Assembly (NCBI GenBank): GCA_903843135.1
Contig: CAIMOS010000219.1
Span: 1 to 46,380, forward strand
DNA: 46,380 nucleotides
Source of the DNA: an uncultured Ignavibacteriales bacterium
GTDB taxonomy: Bacteria > Bacteroidota > Ignavibacteria > Ignavibacteriales > Ignavibacteriaceae
Direction: 5' to 3'
The notes under the pieces are model-generated. The model was given only the letters and a program-made list of their open reading frames with translations. It was not told where the DNA came from and did not search any database. How positions within the stretch are numbered: the first letter of the stretch is position 1; every line of letters begins with the position of its first letter. Below, piece by piece: positions 17,016-25,920 of this stretch. The position numbers were made by a program, and so were the translations under genes.

Positions 17016-18935
17016 TTATTTATCATCTACTACTTCGTACGACGCATCCTGTACTTCTTTATCATCTTTTCCTTTAGACTTTGGTTCCTCGCCCTGGTTT
17101 GGAGGAGGTGTAAAATCCGCGCCCTGAGGCGGAGCCTGCTGAGCATAAAGGTCCTGCGCGATCGCGTGGAAAGCCTTGTTGAACGCATCAATAGCGGACT
17201 TGATCGTCTCAGCATTATTTGTTTTTAATGCTTCCTCAAGATTCTTTATTTGGTCCTCAACAGTTGCTTTCTGGGCATCCGTTATTTTATCTTTAAGTTC
17301 TTCGATCTGCTTCTTAGCGCTGAAGATCAAAGTATCTGCCTGGTTTTTAGCATCGGCGAGTTCACGTTTCTGTTTATCTTCAGCAGCGTGCTCTTTCGCG
17401 GAGTTCCTCATTTTTTCAACTTCATCAGCGCTCAATCCGCTTGATGAGGTAATACGGATGCTCTGCTCTTTCCCGGTTGCTTTGTCCTTTGCGGATACGT
17501 GCATTATACCGTTAGCATCAATATCGAACGATACTTCGATCTGCGGAATACCTCTTGGTGCGGGCGGAATTCCGTCAAGGTGGAACCTGCCAAGTGTCCT
17601 GTTGTCTTGCGCCATTGGCCTCTCACCCTGAAGAATATGGATCTCCACGGACGGTTGACTGTCGCTCGCGGTCGAGAACACTTCGCTCTTCTTTGTCGGA
17701 ATTGTTGTATTTGCCGGGATCATTACGGTCATAACGTTTCCAAGTGTTTCAATTCCGAGTGTAAGAGGAGTAACATCAAGAAGCAGAACATCCTTAACTT
17801 CGCCGGTTAAAACCGCGCCCTGAATTGCCGCGCCTACGGCTACAACTTCGTCAGGATTGACTCCTTTGTTCGGTTCTTTGCCGAATAATTTCTTAACCAG
17901 CTCCTGAACTTTAGGGATCCTGGTGGAACCGCCTACGAGAAGCACTTCTGAAATTTCACTTGTGCTGACGCCTGCGTCTTTTATAGCTTTTTCGCACGGG
18001 ATACGTGAGCGCTCTACGAGGTCATCAATTAATTGTTCGAACTTGGCCCTGGTAATATTCAGGTTTAAGTGCCTTGGGCCTTCAGCAGTCGCGGTAATAA
18101 ACGGCAGATTTACGTCCGTTGAAGATGAAGAGGATAATTCAATCTTAGCTTTTTCAGCAGCTTCCTTGAGGCGCTGTAAAGCCATCGGATCCTTCTTCAG
18201 ATCAATTCCGTCGCTCTTCTGGAATTCATCGGCAAGATATTCAATCAGTCTCTGATCAAAATCATCACCGCCAAGGTGTGTATCGCCGTTGGTTGATTTT
18301 ACTTCAAATACACCGTCACCGATTTCCAGGATGGAAATATCAAAAGTACCGCCGCCTAAGTCATATACTGCAACGATCTGGTTTTTGTTCTTTTTATCAA
18401 GACCGTATGCTAATGCTGCGGCAGTCGGCTCGTTGATAATTCTGCGTACCTTCAAACCTGCGATCTCACCGGCGTCTTTTGTTGCCTGGCGCTGAGCATC
18501 GTTGAAGTACGCCGGCACAGTAATAACGGCTTCGGTTACTTCCTGTCCGAGATAATCTTCAGCTGTCTTCTTCATTTTCTGAAGGACCATTGCGCTGATT
18601 TCGGGCGGTGAGTAAAGCCTGCCGTCTATGTCAACGCGGGCCGAACTGTTCTCGCCTGAAACAACCGCGTAAGGTACTTTTCGCTTCTCATCATCCACCT
18701 CGTGGATAAGGCGTCCCATAAATCTTTTGATCGATGAGATCGTATTTTTCGGATTTGTGATCGCCTGCCTCTTCGCCGGCTGCCCGACCAATCTTTCACC
18801 TGATTTGGTAAATGCAACTACAGAAGGGGTGGTTCTTCCGCCTTCAGAATTGGGGATAACAACGGGGTCATTATTTTCAAGCACCGCCACGCAAGAGTTG
18901 GTGGTTCCTAAATCTATTCCGATAATTTTTCCCAT
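17016..18935 (-). CDS. dnaK: Molecular chaperone DnaK (Hsp70)
   Basis: The 639-residue length is typical of the family. The N-terminus reads [18 protein letters not shown] (phosphate-1 loop), with [13 protein letters not shown] and [13 protein letters not shown] further on, giving the actin-like ATPase domain (about 1-385). A beta-sandwich substrate-binding domain (about 390-505) and a helical lid (about 510-605) follow, and the acidic tail ends YEVVDDK. It refolds and protects proteins in the cytoplasm with DnaJ and GrpE, neither of which is encoded here. A good AGGAGA ribosome site stands 7 bases before the ATG. It is a single-gene unit with its own terminator. No CIRCE operator was found upstream; a TGGCAC-N5-TTG element lies about 70 bases before the start. 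Confidence 0.99.
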   Translation of the reverse strand: MGKIIGIDLGTTNSCVAVLENNDPVVIPNSEGGRTTPSVVAFTKSGERLVGQPAKRQAITNPKNTISSIKRFMGRLIHEVDDEKRKVPYAVVSGENSSARVDIDGRLYSPPEISAMVLQKMKKTAEDYLGQEVTEAVITVPAYFNDAQRQATKDAGEIAGLKVRRIINEPTAAALAYGLDKKNKNQIVAVYDLGGGTFDISILEIGDGVFEVKSTNGDTHLGGDDFDQRLIEYLADEFQKSDGIDLKKDPMALQRLKEAAEKAKIELSSSSSTDVNLPFITATAEGPRHLNLNITRAKFEQLIDDLVERSRIPCEKAIKDAGVSTSEISEVLLVGGSTRIPKVQELVKKLFGKEPNKGVNPDEVVAVGAAIQGAVLTGEVKDVLLLDVTPLTLGIETLGNVMTVMIPANTTIPTKKSEVFSTASDSQPSVEIHILQGERPMAQDNRTLGRFHLDGIPPAPRGIPQIEVSFDIDANGIMHVSAKDKATGKEQSIRITSSSGLSADEVEKMRNSAKEHAAEDKQKRELADAKNQADTLIFSAKKQIEELKDKITDAQKATVEDQIKNLEEALKTNNAETIKSAIDAFNKAFHAIAQDLYAQQAPPQGADFTPPPNQGEEPKSKGKDDKEVQDASYEVVDDK

Positions 18936-19004
18936 AATATGGTTCTCCTATCTCTAAATTTACTTATCTTTAAAAACTTGTTTTCTACAATTATTTATTA
19001 GAGT

Positions 19005-19020
19005 TACAATAATAGTGCCA
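19005..19020 (-). promoter_or_regulatory. Sigma-54-like -24/-12 element upstream of dnaK
   Basis: On the minus strand the sequence reads TGGCAC-TATTA-TTGTA. The GG and the TTG have the spacing of a sigma-54 promoter (TGGCAC-N5-TTGCA), but the -12 GC is GT here. Transcription would start near 18994, giving a leader of about 59 bases. A housekeeping promoter of another type is an alternative. Confidence 0.3.
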
Positions 19021-19089
19021 AAAATTTCTCCGTTTTTTGAATCCCAAATATGTTGGGACTACATAACGGATAAAAGGCACGCTTCATAT

Positions 19090-19120
19090 CTATAAGTCAT
19101 TATTTTTTAACAACTTATAG
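19090..19120. repeat. Inverted repeat in the dnaK-birA divergent region
   Basis: CTATAAGT (19090-19097) and ACTTATAG (19113-19120) are perfect inverted copies separated by 15 AT-rich bases, with ggcac and tgcc outside them. It could be an operator or a weak hairpin. It has no T-tract that would make it a good terminator, and none is needed between divergent genes. Confidence 0.5.
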
Positions 19121-19288
19121 TGCCGGCAACTACGATATTTCCTGAAAATTGAATTAGTTACCTCTTCAAATTAACGAGTAACCGGATGGAATTCAAGAGC
19201 TAAGATTAGATGAGATGTTAATTATGACACACTTTAAGCAATAATGTCATATGCAAAAATGAAAATTTGTCAGATTATTTGAAATATT

Positions 19289-20074
19289 ATGGACGAACAG
19301 TTTAACCTGGAAAAATTTTACCTGAAACTCGAAACCGAGTGGTTAGGAAGGAACCTTCTTTACCTGGATGAAGTTGATTCCACCAACTCGTTTCTGATGA
19401 ACCGGGATAACAAAATTAATAAACACGGAACAGTGGTCCTCGCCGAAAAGCAGTCCGCGGGAAAAGGGCGGCTAGACCGGACCTGGTACAGCAACGAGGC
19501 GGAGAACCTGACCTTCTCAATGCTCTTCCTGAAAAAGAACATACTTTCTCTCAATCCGAATATTCTGAACCTTGCCTCTTCCTTAGTAATCGCGAACACA
19601 ATCGAGTCTTTGTACTTTGTGAAAACCAATGTCAAATGGCCGAATGATGTTCTTGTTGAAGGCAAAAAAATAAGCGGTATCTTACTCGAAGCTTCCTATG
19701 CCGGCGAAACAATGAACAGGCTGGTCGCAGGAATCGGACTAAACGTGAACCAGGCTTACTTCCAGGGTAATTTTATGATGGAACCAACTTCTATCAGGCT
19801 GGAAGTGAACGAAGAAATTGAAAGAGAAAAACTCCTTGCTGAAATCCTGAAGAGATATGAAGAGATGATTGATAAAGTGGCATTCTCCCCTGATGCCGTC
19901 CTGCGTGAATGGTCAAGGAAATGCCGTATGATCGGCGATAAAATCGAAGTGAAGCGCGGTGAAGAAAACTTATACGGAATCTTCGATGAAATCGACAGCG
20001 AGGGTTATCTAATTCTCAGAACACGCGAAAGCGTAGAACGAATCAGCTACGGAGATGTTTCAGCCGTCAAATGA
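19289..20074 (+). CDS. birA: Biotin-[acetyl-CoA-carboxylase] ligase BirA, without DNA-binding domain
   Basis: The 261-residue protein contains the biotinoyl-AMP loop GKGRLDRTW (about 58-66) and KWPNDVLVEGKKISGIL (about 116-131), followed by the small C-terminal SH3-like domain. It attaches biotin to the carrier protein of acetyl-CoA carboxylase in the cytoplasm. It lacks the N-terminal helix-turn-helix of E. coli BirA, so it should be the monofunctional (group I) type without repressor activity. It overlaps coaX by four bases (ATGA), a common pairing of cofactor genes. The AccD subunit of its target complex is encoded nearby (21700-22539). Confidence 0.96.
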   Translation: MDEQFNLEKFYLKLETEWLGRNLLYLDEVDSTNSFLMNRDNKINKHGTVVLAEKQSAGKGRLDRTWYSNEAENLTFSMLFLKKNILSLNPNILNLASSLVIANTIESLYFVKTNVKWPNDVLVEGKKISGILLEASYAGETMNRLVAGIGLNVNQAYFQGNFMMEPTSIRLEVNEEIEREKLLAEILKRYEEMIDKVAFSPDAVLREWSRKCRMIGDKIEVKRGEENLYGIFDEIDSEGYLILRTRESVERISYGDVSAVK

Positions 20075-20817
20075 TGCTCGCGCTTGACATAGGAAACTCA
20101 AAAACGAAGTACGGTCTTTTTTCCGGCCGGACACTTTCATCATCAGGCATTATTGATGATACAAACTTTCTTGAAAATCTTATAACTTCGCACAAAATCA
20201 GGTTTGCCGCCATCAGTTCCGTCGACCCTGATGTCGATAATAAATTAAAGCAAATCGTTCATAAGCACAAAATCGACGCACTCTCAATACAATCAACGAG
20301 TAACTTCGGGTTTAGCAATGCATATAAAACTATAAACACCCTTGGTGTCGACCGCCTCTGCGGGCTTGCCGGCGCGCTTGAACTGATTGATATTTCTGAT
20401 GATATAAATTTGAACCGGGAGCGTTTTATCATCACGGTCGACTGCGGTACCGCTACGACGGTGAACATACTCGACGGTAATATTTTCACCGGCGGAATAA
20501 TAATGCCGGGGATGATGACGATGGCAAGATCTCTAAATATTAACACGGCCTTGCTGCCCGAGGTCGTCCCTGCCGGAGATGTTCCGTTAGTGGGAGCAAG
20601 CACAATTGAGTGCATCAAAAGCGGAATTGTAAATGCAACCGCGGGACTTATTGACAGAATTGTGCGCGAATTAAATCTTGACACACACGGTTTTCAATTG
20701 TTTCTGACGGGAGGTAATACGCAATACCTCTCTAAAGCGCTGAAATACAATTGCGTAGAAAATCCGAATCTTGTTCTTTACGGGATAAACCGGGTTGTCA
20801 GAATAAAGGAGAAATGA
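20071..20817 (+). CDS. coaX: Type III pantothenate kinase CoaX
   Basis: This 248-residue member of the ASKHA kinase family has the phosphate-1 loop LALDIGNSKTKYG, the GVDRLCG motif, the phosphate-2 motif DCGTATTVNIL, and GGIIMPGM. It carries out the first committed step of coenzyme A synthesis, phosphorylating pantothenate with ATP. Type III enzymes need a monovalent cation and are not inhibited by CoA. It is translationally coupled to birA (four-base overlap); tandem ATGs at 20071 and 20074 are both possible starts. It ends 21 bases from the convergent panC gene, which makes its substrate pantothenate. Confidence 0.97.
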   Translation: MMLALDIGNSKTKYGLFSGRTLSSSGIIDDTNFLENLITSHKIRFAAISSVDPDVDNKLKQIVHKHKIDALSIQSTSNFGFSNAYKTINTLGVDRLCGLAGALELIDISDDINLNRERFIITVDCGTATTVNILDGNIFTGGIIMPGMMTMARSLNINTALLPEVVPAGDVPLVGASTIECIKSGIVNATAGLIDRIVRELNLDTHGFQLFLTGGNTQYLSKALKYNCVENPNLVLYGINRVVRIKEK

Positions 20818-20837
20818 ACTTTAAATCAGAGGGAAAA

Positions 20838-21665
20838 TTAATTCACGGTAAGAAGAAAATTATCGATCAGCCTGGTAGCCCCTATCCTGCACGCTATAAG
20901 TAAATAATAAGAAACACCTTCCCTAAGTTCCTGTTCCCGGTCAAATGATCTTGAATTAACGATCCGCGTATAATCAGGGGCTGAAGAATCAACAGATTTT
21001 AATATTTCCATCATCTTCTTTTCTATCAATTCAGTATTTCGCTCGCCGTTTTCAATCAGTCCTTTTGCCATCGAAAGCGCTCTGAAAAGATCCAATGCAT
21101 CTTTCCGCTCTTTTTCATTCAAATATTTATTCCGTGAACTCATTGCCAACCCGTCGCGTTCACGGACTATAGGCATTACCCTAATCTCAACATCCAGTTT
21201 CAGGTCAAGCGTCATCTGCTGAATAACAGCACACTGCTGGGCATCCTTTTGTCCGAAATATGCCCTGTCAGGTTTAACGATATTAAACAGAATATTAACA
21301 ATCGTAGCAACACCTGTAAAGTGCCCGGGACGGAATTCCCCTTCGAGTACCTTTGTGATTTCCTGAACATTAATGTAGGTCTGATAACCGGCGGGATAAA
21401 TTGCTGAATCTTCGGGATAAAATAGTATGTCGCAGCCTGCTTTTTCAAGAATGGAGTTGTCCCGGTCAAAGTCGCGGGGATATTTGCCATAATCTTCATT
21501 TTGGCCGAACTGGGTTGGGTTAACATAAATCGATGTTACAGTGACATCGTTTTCGCTCTTACTTTTATTAACGAGCGAAATATGACCTTCGTGAAGATAG
21601 CCCATTGTAGGTATAAAACCGATTTTTCTGCCTTCCTGTTTCAATCCGGCAGACAACTTCTGCAT
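20838..21665 (-). CDS. panC: Pantothenate synthetase PanC (N-terminus probably longer)
   Basis: At least 275 residues are encoded, with the ATP-binding HxGH motif (PTMGYLHEGH), a YVNPTQFG segment, FGQKDAQQ, and the KMSKS-like SSRNKYL. The enzyme joins pantoate and beta-alanine using ATP to make pantothenate. The first ATG (21663-21665) would cut into the conserved N-terminal helix. The frame stays open upstream to a TGA at 21708-21710 and reads VIRVITDLREM, which resembles the usual PanC N-terminus. There is no ATG, GTG or TTG in that stretch. A GAGG at 21698-21701 lies five bases before ATC (21690-21692), so a rare ATC or ATT start is possible. It lies 34 bases after accD. Confidence 0.95.
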   Translation of the reverse strand: MQKLSAGLKQEGRKIGFIPTMGYLHEGHISLVNKSKSENDVTVTSIYVNPTQFGQNEDYGKYPRDFDRDNSILEKAGCDILFYPEDSAIYPAGYQTYINVQEITKVLEGEFRPGHFTGVATIVNILFNIVKPDRAYFGQKDAQQCAVIQQMTLDLKLDVEIRVMPIVRERDGLAMSSRNKYLNEKERKDALDLFRALSMAKGLIENGERNTELIEKKMMEILKSVDSSAPDYTRIVNSRSFDREQELREGVSYYLLIACRIGATRLIDNFLLTVN

Positions 21666-21699
21666 CTCCCTCAGATCAGTAATTACTCTGATGACTGCC

Positions 21700-22539
21700 T
21701 CAGGACATCAGTTCGAGGATCTGGGAAATGGAACTCTTCATATCTTTACGGTGAACAACCATATCGACAAAACCGTGTTCCATCACGAACTCGGACTTCT
21801 GAAAACCTTCCGGAAGGTCACGGCCGATAGTCTGTTTGATTACTCTTGGACCTGCAAAGCCTATAAGCGCTTTCGGTTCTGCGATATTCACATCACCCAG
21901 CATCGCGTAGCTTGCCGTCGTACCGCCGGTTGTCGGGTCGGTCATAATTGAAATGTAAGGGATCTTTTCTTTATCAAGCACGCTGAGGCGCGCGCTTGTT
22001 TTCGCCATCTGCATCAGTGACAGCGCGCCTTCCATCATCCTGGCTCCGCCGGAAGCAGACACTATGATAAGGGGAATCCGGTTCTTAACAGCTTTATCGG
22101 CAAGACGGGCAATCTTTTCGCCAACAACCGAACCCATACTGCCGCCGATAAATTTAAAGTCCATACAGCCGAAAGCAACTTCAGTACCGTTGATAGCACC
22201 GGTGCCGGTTTTAATCGCATCGAACAGTCCGGTATTCTTAATGGTCTGTTCAATCCTGTCCTTATACCTTTTTGTATCTGCAAACTCAAGCGGATCAGCC
22301 GAACGCATCTTTTTGTTCATTTCTTTGAATGATCCCTCATCCAAAAGAAGTTTGATGTAATCATCAGCGCTTATGCGGAAATGGTGCGAACATTTGTTGC
22401 ATGTATAATAACTCGCTTCGATCTGTTTCTTATGCAGGATCTCTCCGCAACCGGGACATTTTTCCCACAATCCGTCAGGCAGATCTTTCTTCTGGGAATC
22501 AGGGGAAATATTTTCTTTCGTTCTTCTAAACCAAGCCAT
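21700..22539 (-). CDS. accD: Acetyl-CoA carboxylase carboxyltransferase subunit beta AccD
   Basis: The 279-residue protein begins with a four-cysteine zinc ribbon (C28, C31, C47, C50), typical of AccD. The crotonase-like carboxyltransferase domain follows, with [20 protein letters not shown] and [17 protein letters not shown]. With AccA it moves CO2 from carboxybiotin to acetyl-CoA, forming malonyl-CoA for fatty acid synthesis. No accA lies in the window. The ATG overlaps the stop of the DUF1573 gene by one base (TAATG), which places it in the porX-to-panC operon. Confidence 0.98.
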   Translation of the reverse strand: MAWFRRTKENISPDSQKKDLPDGLWEKCPGCGEILHKKQIEASYYTCNKCSHHFRISADDYIKLLLDEGSFKEMNKKMRSADPLEFADTKRYKDRIEQTIKNTGLFDAIKTGTGAINGTEVAFGCMDFKFIGGSMGSVVGEKIARLADKAVKNRIPLIIVSASGGARMMEGALSLMQMAKTSARLSVLDKEKIPYISIMTDPTTGGTTASYAMLGDVNIAEPKALIGFAGPRVIKQTIGRDLPEGFQKSEFVMEHGFVDMVVHRKDMKSSISQILELMS

Positions 22540-23270
22540 TATTTATTTTCTTTTTTTGTTACTTCAGCGTAAATGGTAAGCACTTTTAATGGCGCTTCTT
22601 TATCATTTGTGGTGATGCTTACGTTCCGGCTCATCCTGCCGATACGGTTTGATGTATCAAGCTCAACATTAAGCGTTCCGTTTTCGCCGGGTTTGTATGA
22701 CTTTGATTCGGTAACCGCAGCCGTACATCCGCAGGAAGTTTTGATATCAAGTATTTTAAGCTCCTCGTCGCCGTCATTCTTAAAGTTAAAAGTGTACTGG
22801 ACCTTCTTACCCTCCTCAACAATACCGAAATCGTGCTGGAATGTGGCAAGAGACAACCTTGCGCCGATTGGGATGCTCGGATCCTTTTTCGGTTCCAGAA
22901 TCACATTCCCCTTCACCGTCAGCCGTACCTGCGGAGTGGCCTTGTCGTTACACATAATCGAAATGTATTTAGCCTGAGGGCCGGACCTTCCGGTCGAGTT
23001 GAATTCTATTCCGAGCGGTACGGATTCACCCGGCTTCAGCTCTTTCTTATCCAGCGCCGCAGCGGTGCATCCGCAGGAGGTTATAACATTCTCGATTTTC
23101 AATAGATCGTCGCCGTTGTTAGCGATCATAAATTTATATTTCACCAACTCTCCGGCTTTGACATTGCCAAAATCGTAGGTCAGGTTATCCACAACTATCT
23201 TCGGACCCTGAATCTGTGCGAATCCAAGTACCGAGGCAAAAAATATTAGTAATAAAATTCCTAATCTCAT
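22539..23270 (-). CDS. Secreted protein with two DUF1573 repeats
   Basis: The 243-residue protein has a signal peptide (about 1-19, ending LGFAQ) followed by two similar repeats of about 105 residues. Each contains TYDFGNV or FQHDFGIV, then a TSCGCTAA motif and a KPGE motif. DUF1573 domains have an immunoglobulin-like fold, are common in Bacteroidota exported proteins and have no established biochemical role. The paired cysteine motifs are striking and could form disulfides or bind a metal. The gene sits between tsaB and accD with short gaps, so it is cotranscribed with them, but no functional link is known. Confidence 0.9.
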   Translation of the reverse strand: MRLGILLLIFFASVLGFAQIQGPKIVVDNLTYDFGNVKAGELVKYKFMIANNGDDLLKIENVITSCGCTAAALDKKELKPGESVPLGIEFNSTGRSGPQAKYISIMCNDKATPQVRLTVKGNVILEPKKDPSIPIGARLSLATFQHDFGIVEEGKKVQYTFNFKNDGDEELKILDIKTSCGCTAAVTESKSYKPGENGTLNVELDTSNRIGRMSRNVSITTNDKEAPLKVLTIYAEVTKKENK

Positions 23271-23277
23271 AGTTTTC

Positions 23278-23931
23278 TTATCTTATAATAACATTGAAAT
23301 CTTTTACATAAAACGGTTCTAGAAGATCCTGGTCAACCAGCTTACCCTCTTCCTCTGCCTTAAGGCTCAAAGAAGCGATCGTGATTGCCGAAGGCGAAAA
23401 TACAATTTTTTCTACTGCAATTCCCGGTAAATCGATGTTCCCAAACACTCTTTCTTCAGGCGCCGATTTGAATTCTGACTGGCTAACCACACCCACACCG
23501 GTTACAAATTTAATATTATTTTCGATTTTTTGAAATTTCGCGGTATAAAGTTCCTTCGCATTAACCTTATTTACGAGGTGGAACATTTCTCCCTCCCTCA
23601 AAAGCTTTGAGATTTGCAACCCCATCGCATCGAAAGTCGGGACGGGAACCACCCTGCAATCTGCCCCGAATGCGAGGCCTTTAGCCGCGGCAAGCCCAAT
23701 TCTCAGGCCGGTAAAAGAACCTGGCCCTATAGATACGGCAATATACCTCAGGGTTTTGATATCTGCATCAGCCAAAGAGAGCAGCTTTTTAATAACCGAC
23801 AAAATCAGCCTCGAGTGACTGCGCCCTATCTTTAAGGAAGTCTCAACATATTTTGACTCATTAAAATAAAGCGCAACACTGCATAATTCACCTGATGTCT
23901 CAATGGCCAGTATCGGGAGTTCAGTTTTCAT
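23278..23931 (-). CDS. tsaB: tRNA threonylcarbamoyladenosine biosynthesis protein TsaB
   Basis: This is an ASKHA-fold protein of about 217 residues, with LPILAIETSGELCSVAL, IGRSHSRLI and the hallmark SIGPGSFTGLRIGLAAAKGLAFG. TsaB has no enzymatic activity of its own; it scaffolds TsaD and TsaE in making t6A37 on tRNAs that read ANN codons. I take the ATG at 23929-23931 (MKTELPILA), since the segment before it in the longer frame does not look like TsaB. This start overlaps the tsaE end by 11 bases. Having TsaE and TsaB adjacent agrees with a joint role. TsaD and TsaC are not in the window. Confidence 0.95.
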   Translation of the reverse strand: MKTELPILAIETSGELCSVALYFNESKYVETSLKIGRSHSRLILSVIKKLLSLADADIKTLRYIAVSIGPGSFTGLRIGLAAAKGLAFGADCRVVPVPTFDAMGLQISKLLREGEMFHLVNKVNAKELYTAKFQKIENNIKFVTGVGVVSQSEFKSAPEERVFGNIDLPGIAVEKIVFSPSAITIASLSLKAEEEGKLVDQDLLEPFYVKDFNVIIR

Positions 23932-24355
23932 TTTTGCAGACTTTAAATTTTCGTAAATCATCCGAATGTTCTATTTCGATGGAATAGTATGAATCCGGCA
24001 ACACTGCCGGGAAGAGACTCCCCCATTCAATAAATGATATTGCATCAGCCGCAAGTATTTCGTTAATCCCGATTCCTTCAAGCTCTTTAATATCATTGAT
24101 CCTGTAAAAATCGAGGTGCTGTATATGCACCGGGCCGATATGATAATTATTAACAAGAGTAAAAGTCGGACTTTTAACATCATCAATATCAAAAAGCCTT
24201 CCGAAACATTTCACAAAAAAAGTTTTCCCGGCGCCGAGGTTGCCGTTCAGGGTGATGCAATCGCCGGACTTAAAGACCTCTTTCAGTTCTTTAGCCAGAT
24301 CGATTGTATCCTGTGCCGAACTACAGATCTTTTCCCGTATCAGTTGAGACTTCAC
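23921..24355 (-). CDS. tsaE: tRNA threonylcarbamoyladenosine ATPase TsaE
   Basis: The 144-residue P-loop protein has a Walker A motif in LNGNLGAGKTFFVKCF, the SPTFTLVNNY switch region, and HLDFYRI. TsaE hydrolyses ATP to drive turnover of the TsaB-TsaD complex in t6A synthesis. The start is GTG at 24353-24355, overlapping the porX stop in GTGA, so translation is coupled to porX. Length and motif order match the family. It is followed by tsaB with an overlap. Confidence 0.96.
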   Translation of the reverse strand: MKSQLIREKICSSAQDTIDLAKELKEVFKSGDCITLNGNLGAGKTFFVKCFGRLFDIDDVKSPTFTLVNNYHIGPVHIQHLDFYRINDIKELEGIGINEILAADAISFIEWGSLFPAVLPDSYYSIEIEHSDDLRKFKVCKNEN

Positions 24356-25920
24356 TTCGCTTCCATTATTATTGCAGGAAGTATCATTTCCTCCATTGAT
24401 ATACCTCCGTGCTGGAAAGTATCTTTGTAATGGCTCAAGTATTTATGATAATCAGTTGGATAAACAAAATAATAATCTTCTTTTGCGATAATATAGTTTA
24501 TCGTCAGTCCCCTCCTGGGTAGTTTAAATTCAAGCGGGTCTTTTATGAAAATGGCGTGCTTTTCATCTGCTTTGAGATTCCTGCCGTACTTAAACCTGAG
24601 ATTGGTTGAGGTTTCCTTATCGCCCAGTACCTTTGCTCCGCGCATACACCTCACGCTGCCGTGATCAGTGGTGATAATAATTTTGGCGTTCCTGATTTTG
24701 GAAATGCTCTTAAAAACAGATAATAAATATGAATGCGAAAACCAGCTATTCGTCAGCGAACGGTAAGCGGATTCTTCAGGCGCGATCTCTTTCAGCAAAT
24801 CGGAGTCAGAACGGCCGTGCGCGATCATATCAAGAAAATTGACGACAATCGCTGTAAGGTGATTATTCTGATACGACGATACATTCTGTTCGAAGTTCCT
24901 TCCCACATCCGGATCGATGATCTTCAGATATCTGAGATCATTCCGTAATCTTATTTTTTTCCTTTCAAGTAAAAGCTGCAGAAGTTCTCTTTCAAACTTG
25001 TTCATACTCCTCTCATCCTCGTCCGATCCCTTCCACAGATCCGGATAGAACCGTTCAATTTCGGAGGGGAACATCCCCGCGAATAGCGCGTTGCGTGCGT
25101 ATGAAGTAGCCGTAGGGAGAATCGAAAGGTAATATTCTTTATTGATCCTGAAATAATCGATAAGATGTTTCTCCATCACGAGCCACTGGTCAAGGCGGAG
25201 GCAGTCCAGCACGAAGAAAAAAACATTAGAGTCTTCTTCTTTTACCGAGGGTAGCAGATAATCGCCAATGAAGTCAATTGTCATAGGGGGCCTGTCGGCC
25301 CTCTCATTGGTATTGACCCACTTACTGTAATTCTTCTCGATATACTTTGAAAATTCCTGGTTGCACTGCTTCTTCAGTTCGAGGAGCGACTGTTTAAGCC
25401 CGATCTCGGAATACGAATCGAGTTCGATGTCCCAGGAAACAAGTTTATTATATATGTCGATCCATTCATCATAATCAAGGCGCTCCTGGATGAGGAAAGA
25501 AATCTGGTTAAAATCCTGAAGGTAGTCTTTTGCAACAAACTGGCTGGATATTTTTTTGGAGTCTAAGATTTTTTTGCAGACAAGAAAAACCTGGCTCGGG
25601 TTAACCGGTTTTGTAAGATAGTCTGTGATCTTGCCGCCGATGGCTTCATTCATCAGGCTTTCTTCTTCATTCTTGGTTATCATTACAACGGGAACGTGTG
25701 GTATCCGGTCCTTGATCTTTGAAAGAAGTTCAAGTCCGCCCATCCCGGGCATCATTTCATCAAGGAATATCAGATCAGGTTCGTTATCATTCAGATAACT
25801 TAGCGCGTCTGTGCCGTTAGTAACCGTCTCGATATTATACCCTTTATCGCTGAGAAGAATTATATGCGCGCGGAATAATTCGATCTCATCATCGACCCAG
25901 AGGATCTTTTTCTGTTCCAT
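24352..25920 (-). CDS. porX: PorX-type T9SS regulator: response receiver fused to PglZ domain
   Basis: The 522-residue protein has an N-terminal receiver domain (about 1-120) with acidic pocket D10/D11, phosphoacceptor D54 (IFLDEMMPGM), T82 and K104. A helical linker follows, then a PglZ (alkaline-phosphatase-fold) domain (about 210-520) with FVLDCLRLDQW and TTDHGS, which carry likely metal ligands. This architecture is that of PorX, which pairs with the kinase PorY and controls type IX secretion in Porphyromonas and Flavobacterium; its PglZ part is reported to be a zinc phosphodiesterase. No PorY or sigma factor SigP is in the window. It heads an operon running through tsaE, tsaB, DUF1573, accD and panC. 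Confidence 0.9.
   Translation of the reverse strand: MEQKKILWVDDEIELFRAHIILLSDKGYNIETVTNGTDALSYLNDNEPDLIFLDEMMPGMGGLELLSKIKDRIPHVPVVMITKNEEESLMNEAIGGKITDYLTKPVNPSQVFLVCKKILDSKKISSQFVAKDYLQDFNQISFLIQERLDYDEWIDIYNKLVSWDIELDSYSEIGLKQSLLELKKQCNQEFSKYIEKNYSKWVNTNERADRPPMTIDFIGDYLLPSVKEEDSNVFFFVLDCLRLDQWLVMEKHLIDYFRINKEYYLSILPTATSYARNALFAGMFPSEIERFYPDLWKGSDEDERSMNKFERELLQLLLERKKIRLRNDLRYLKIIDPDVGRNFEQNVSSYQNNHLTAIVVNFLDMIAHGRSDSDLLKEIAPEESAYRSLTNSWFSHSYLLSVFKSISKIRNAKIIITTDHGSVRCMRGAKVLGDKETSTNLRFKYGRNLKADEKHAIFIKDPLEFKLPRRGLTINYIIAKEDYYFVYPTDYHKYLSHYKDTFQHGGISMEEMILPAIIMEAK

Larger units (their letters stand above)
18936..19288. other. Divergent intergenic region between dnaK and birA
   Basis: This 353-bp region has no gene. 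It holds a sigma-54-like element for dnaK (19005-19020) and two inverted repeats. The first is TCCCAA-atatg-TTGGGA at 19042-19058. The second is CTATAAGT at 19090-19097 with ACTTATAG at 19113-19120, flanked by ggcac (19076-19080) and tgcc (19121-19124). The rest is AT-rich. A weak TGACAC-N5-AAGCA sequence near 19224 points toward birA. No HrcA/CIRCE operator (TTAGCACTC-N9-GAGTGCTAA) is present. Confidence 0.55.

Noticed and set aside
18936-19288. HrcA/CIRCE operator before dnaK
   Set aside because: No TTAGCACTC-N9-GAGTGCTAA-like pair was found on either strand.
22573-22977. 134-codon open frame on the plus strand
   Set aside because: It is antisense to the DUF1573 gene, whose signal peptide and repeats are clear.
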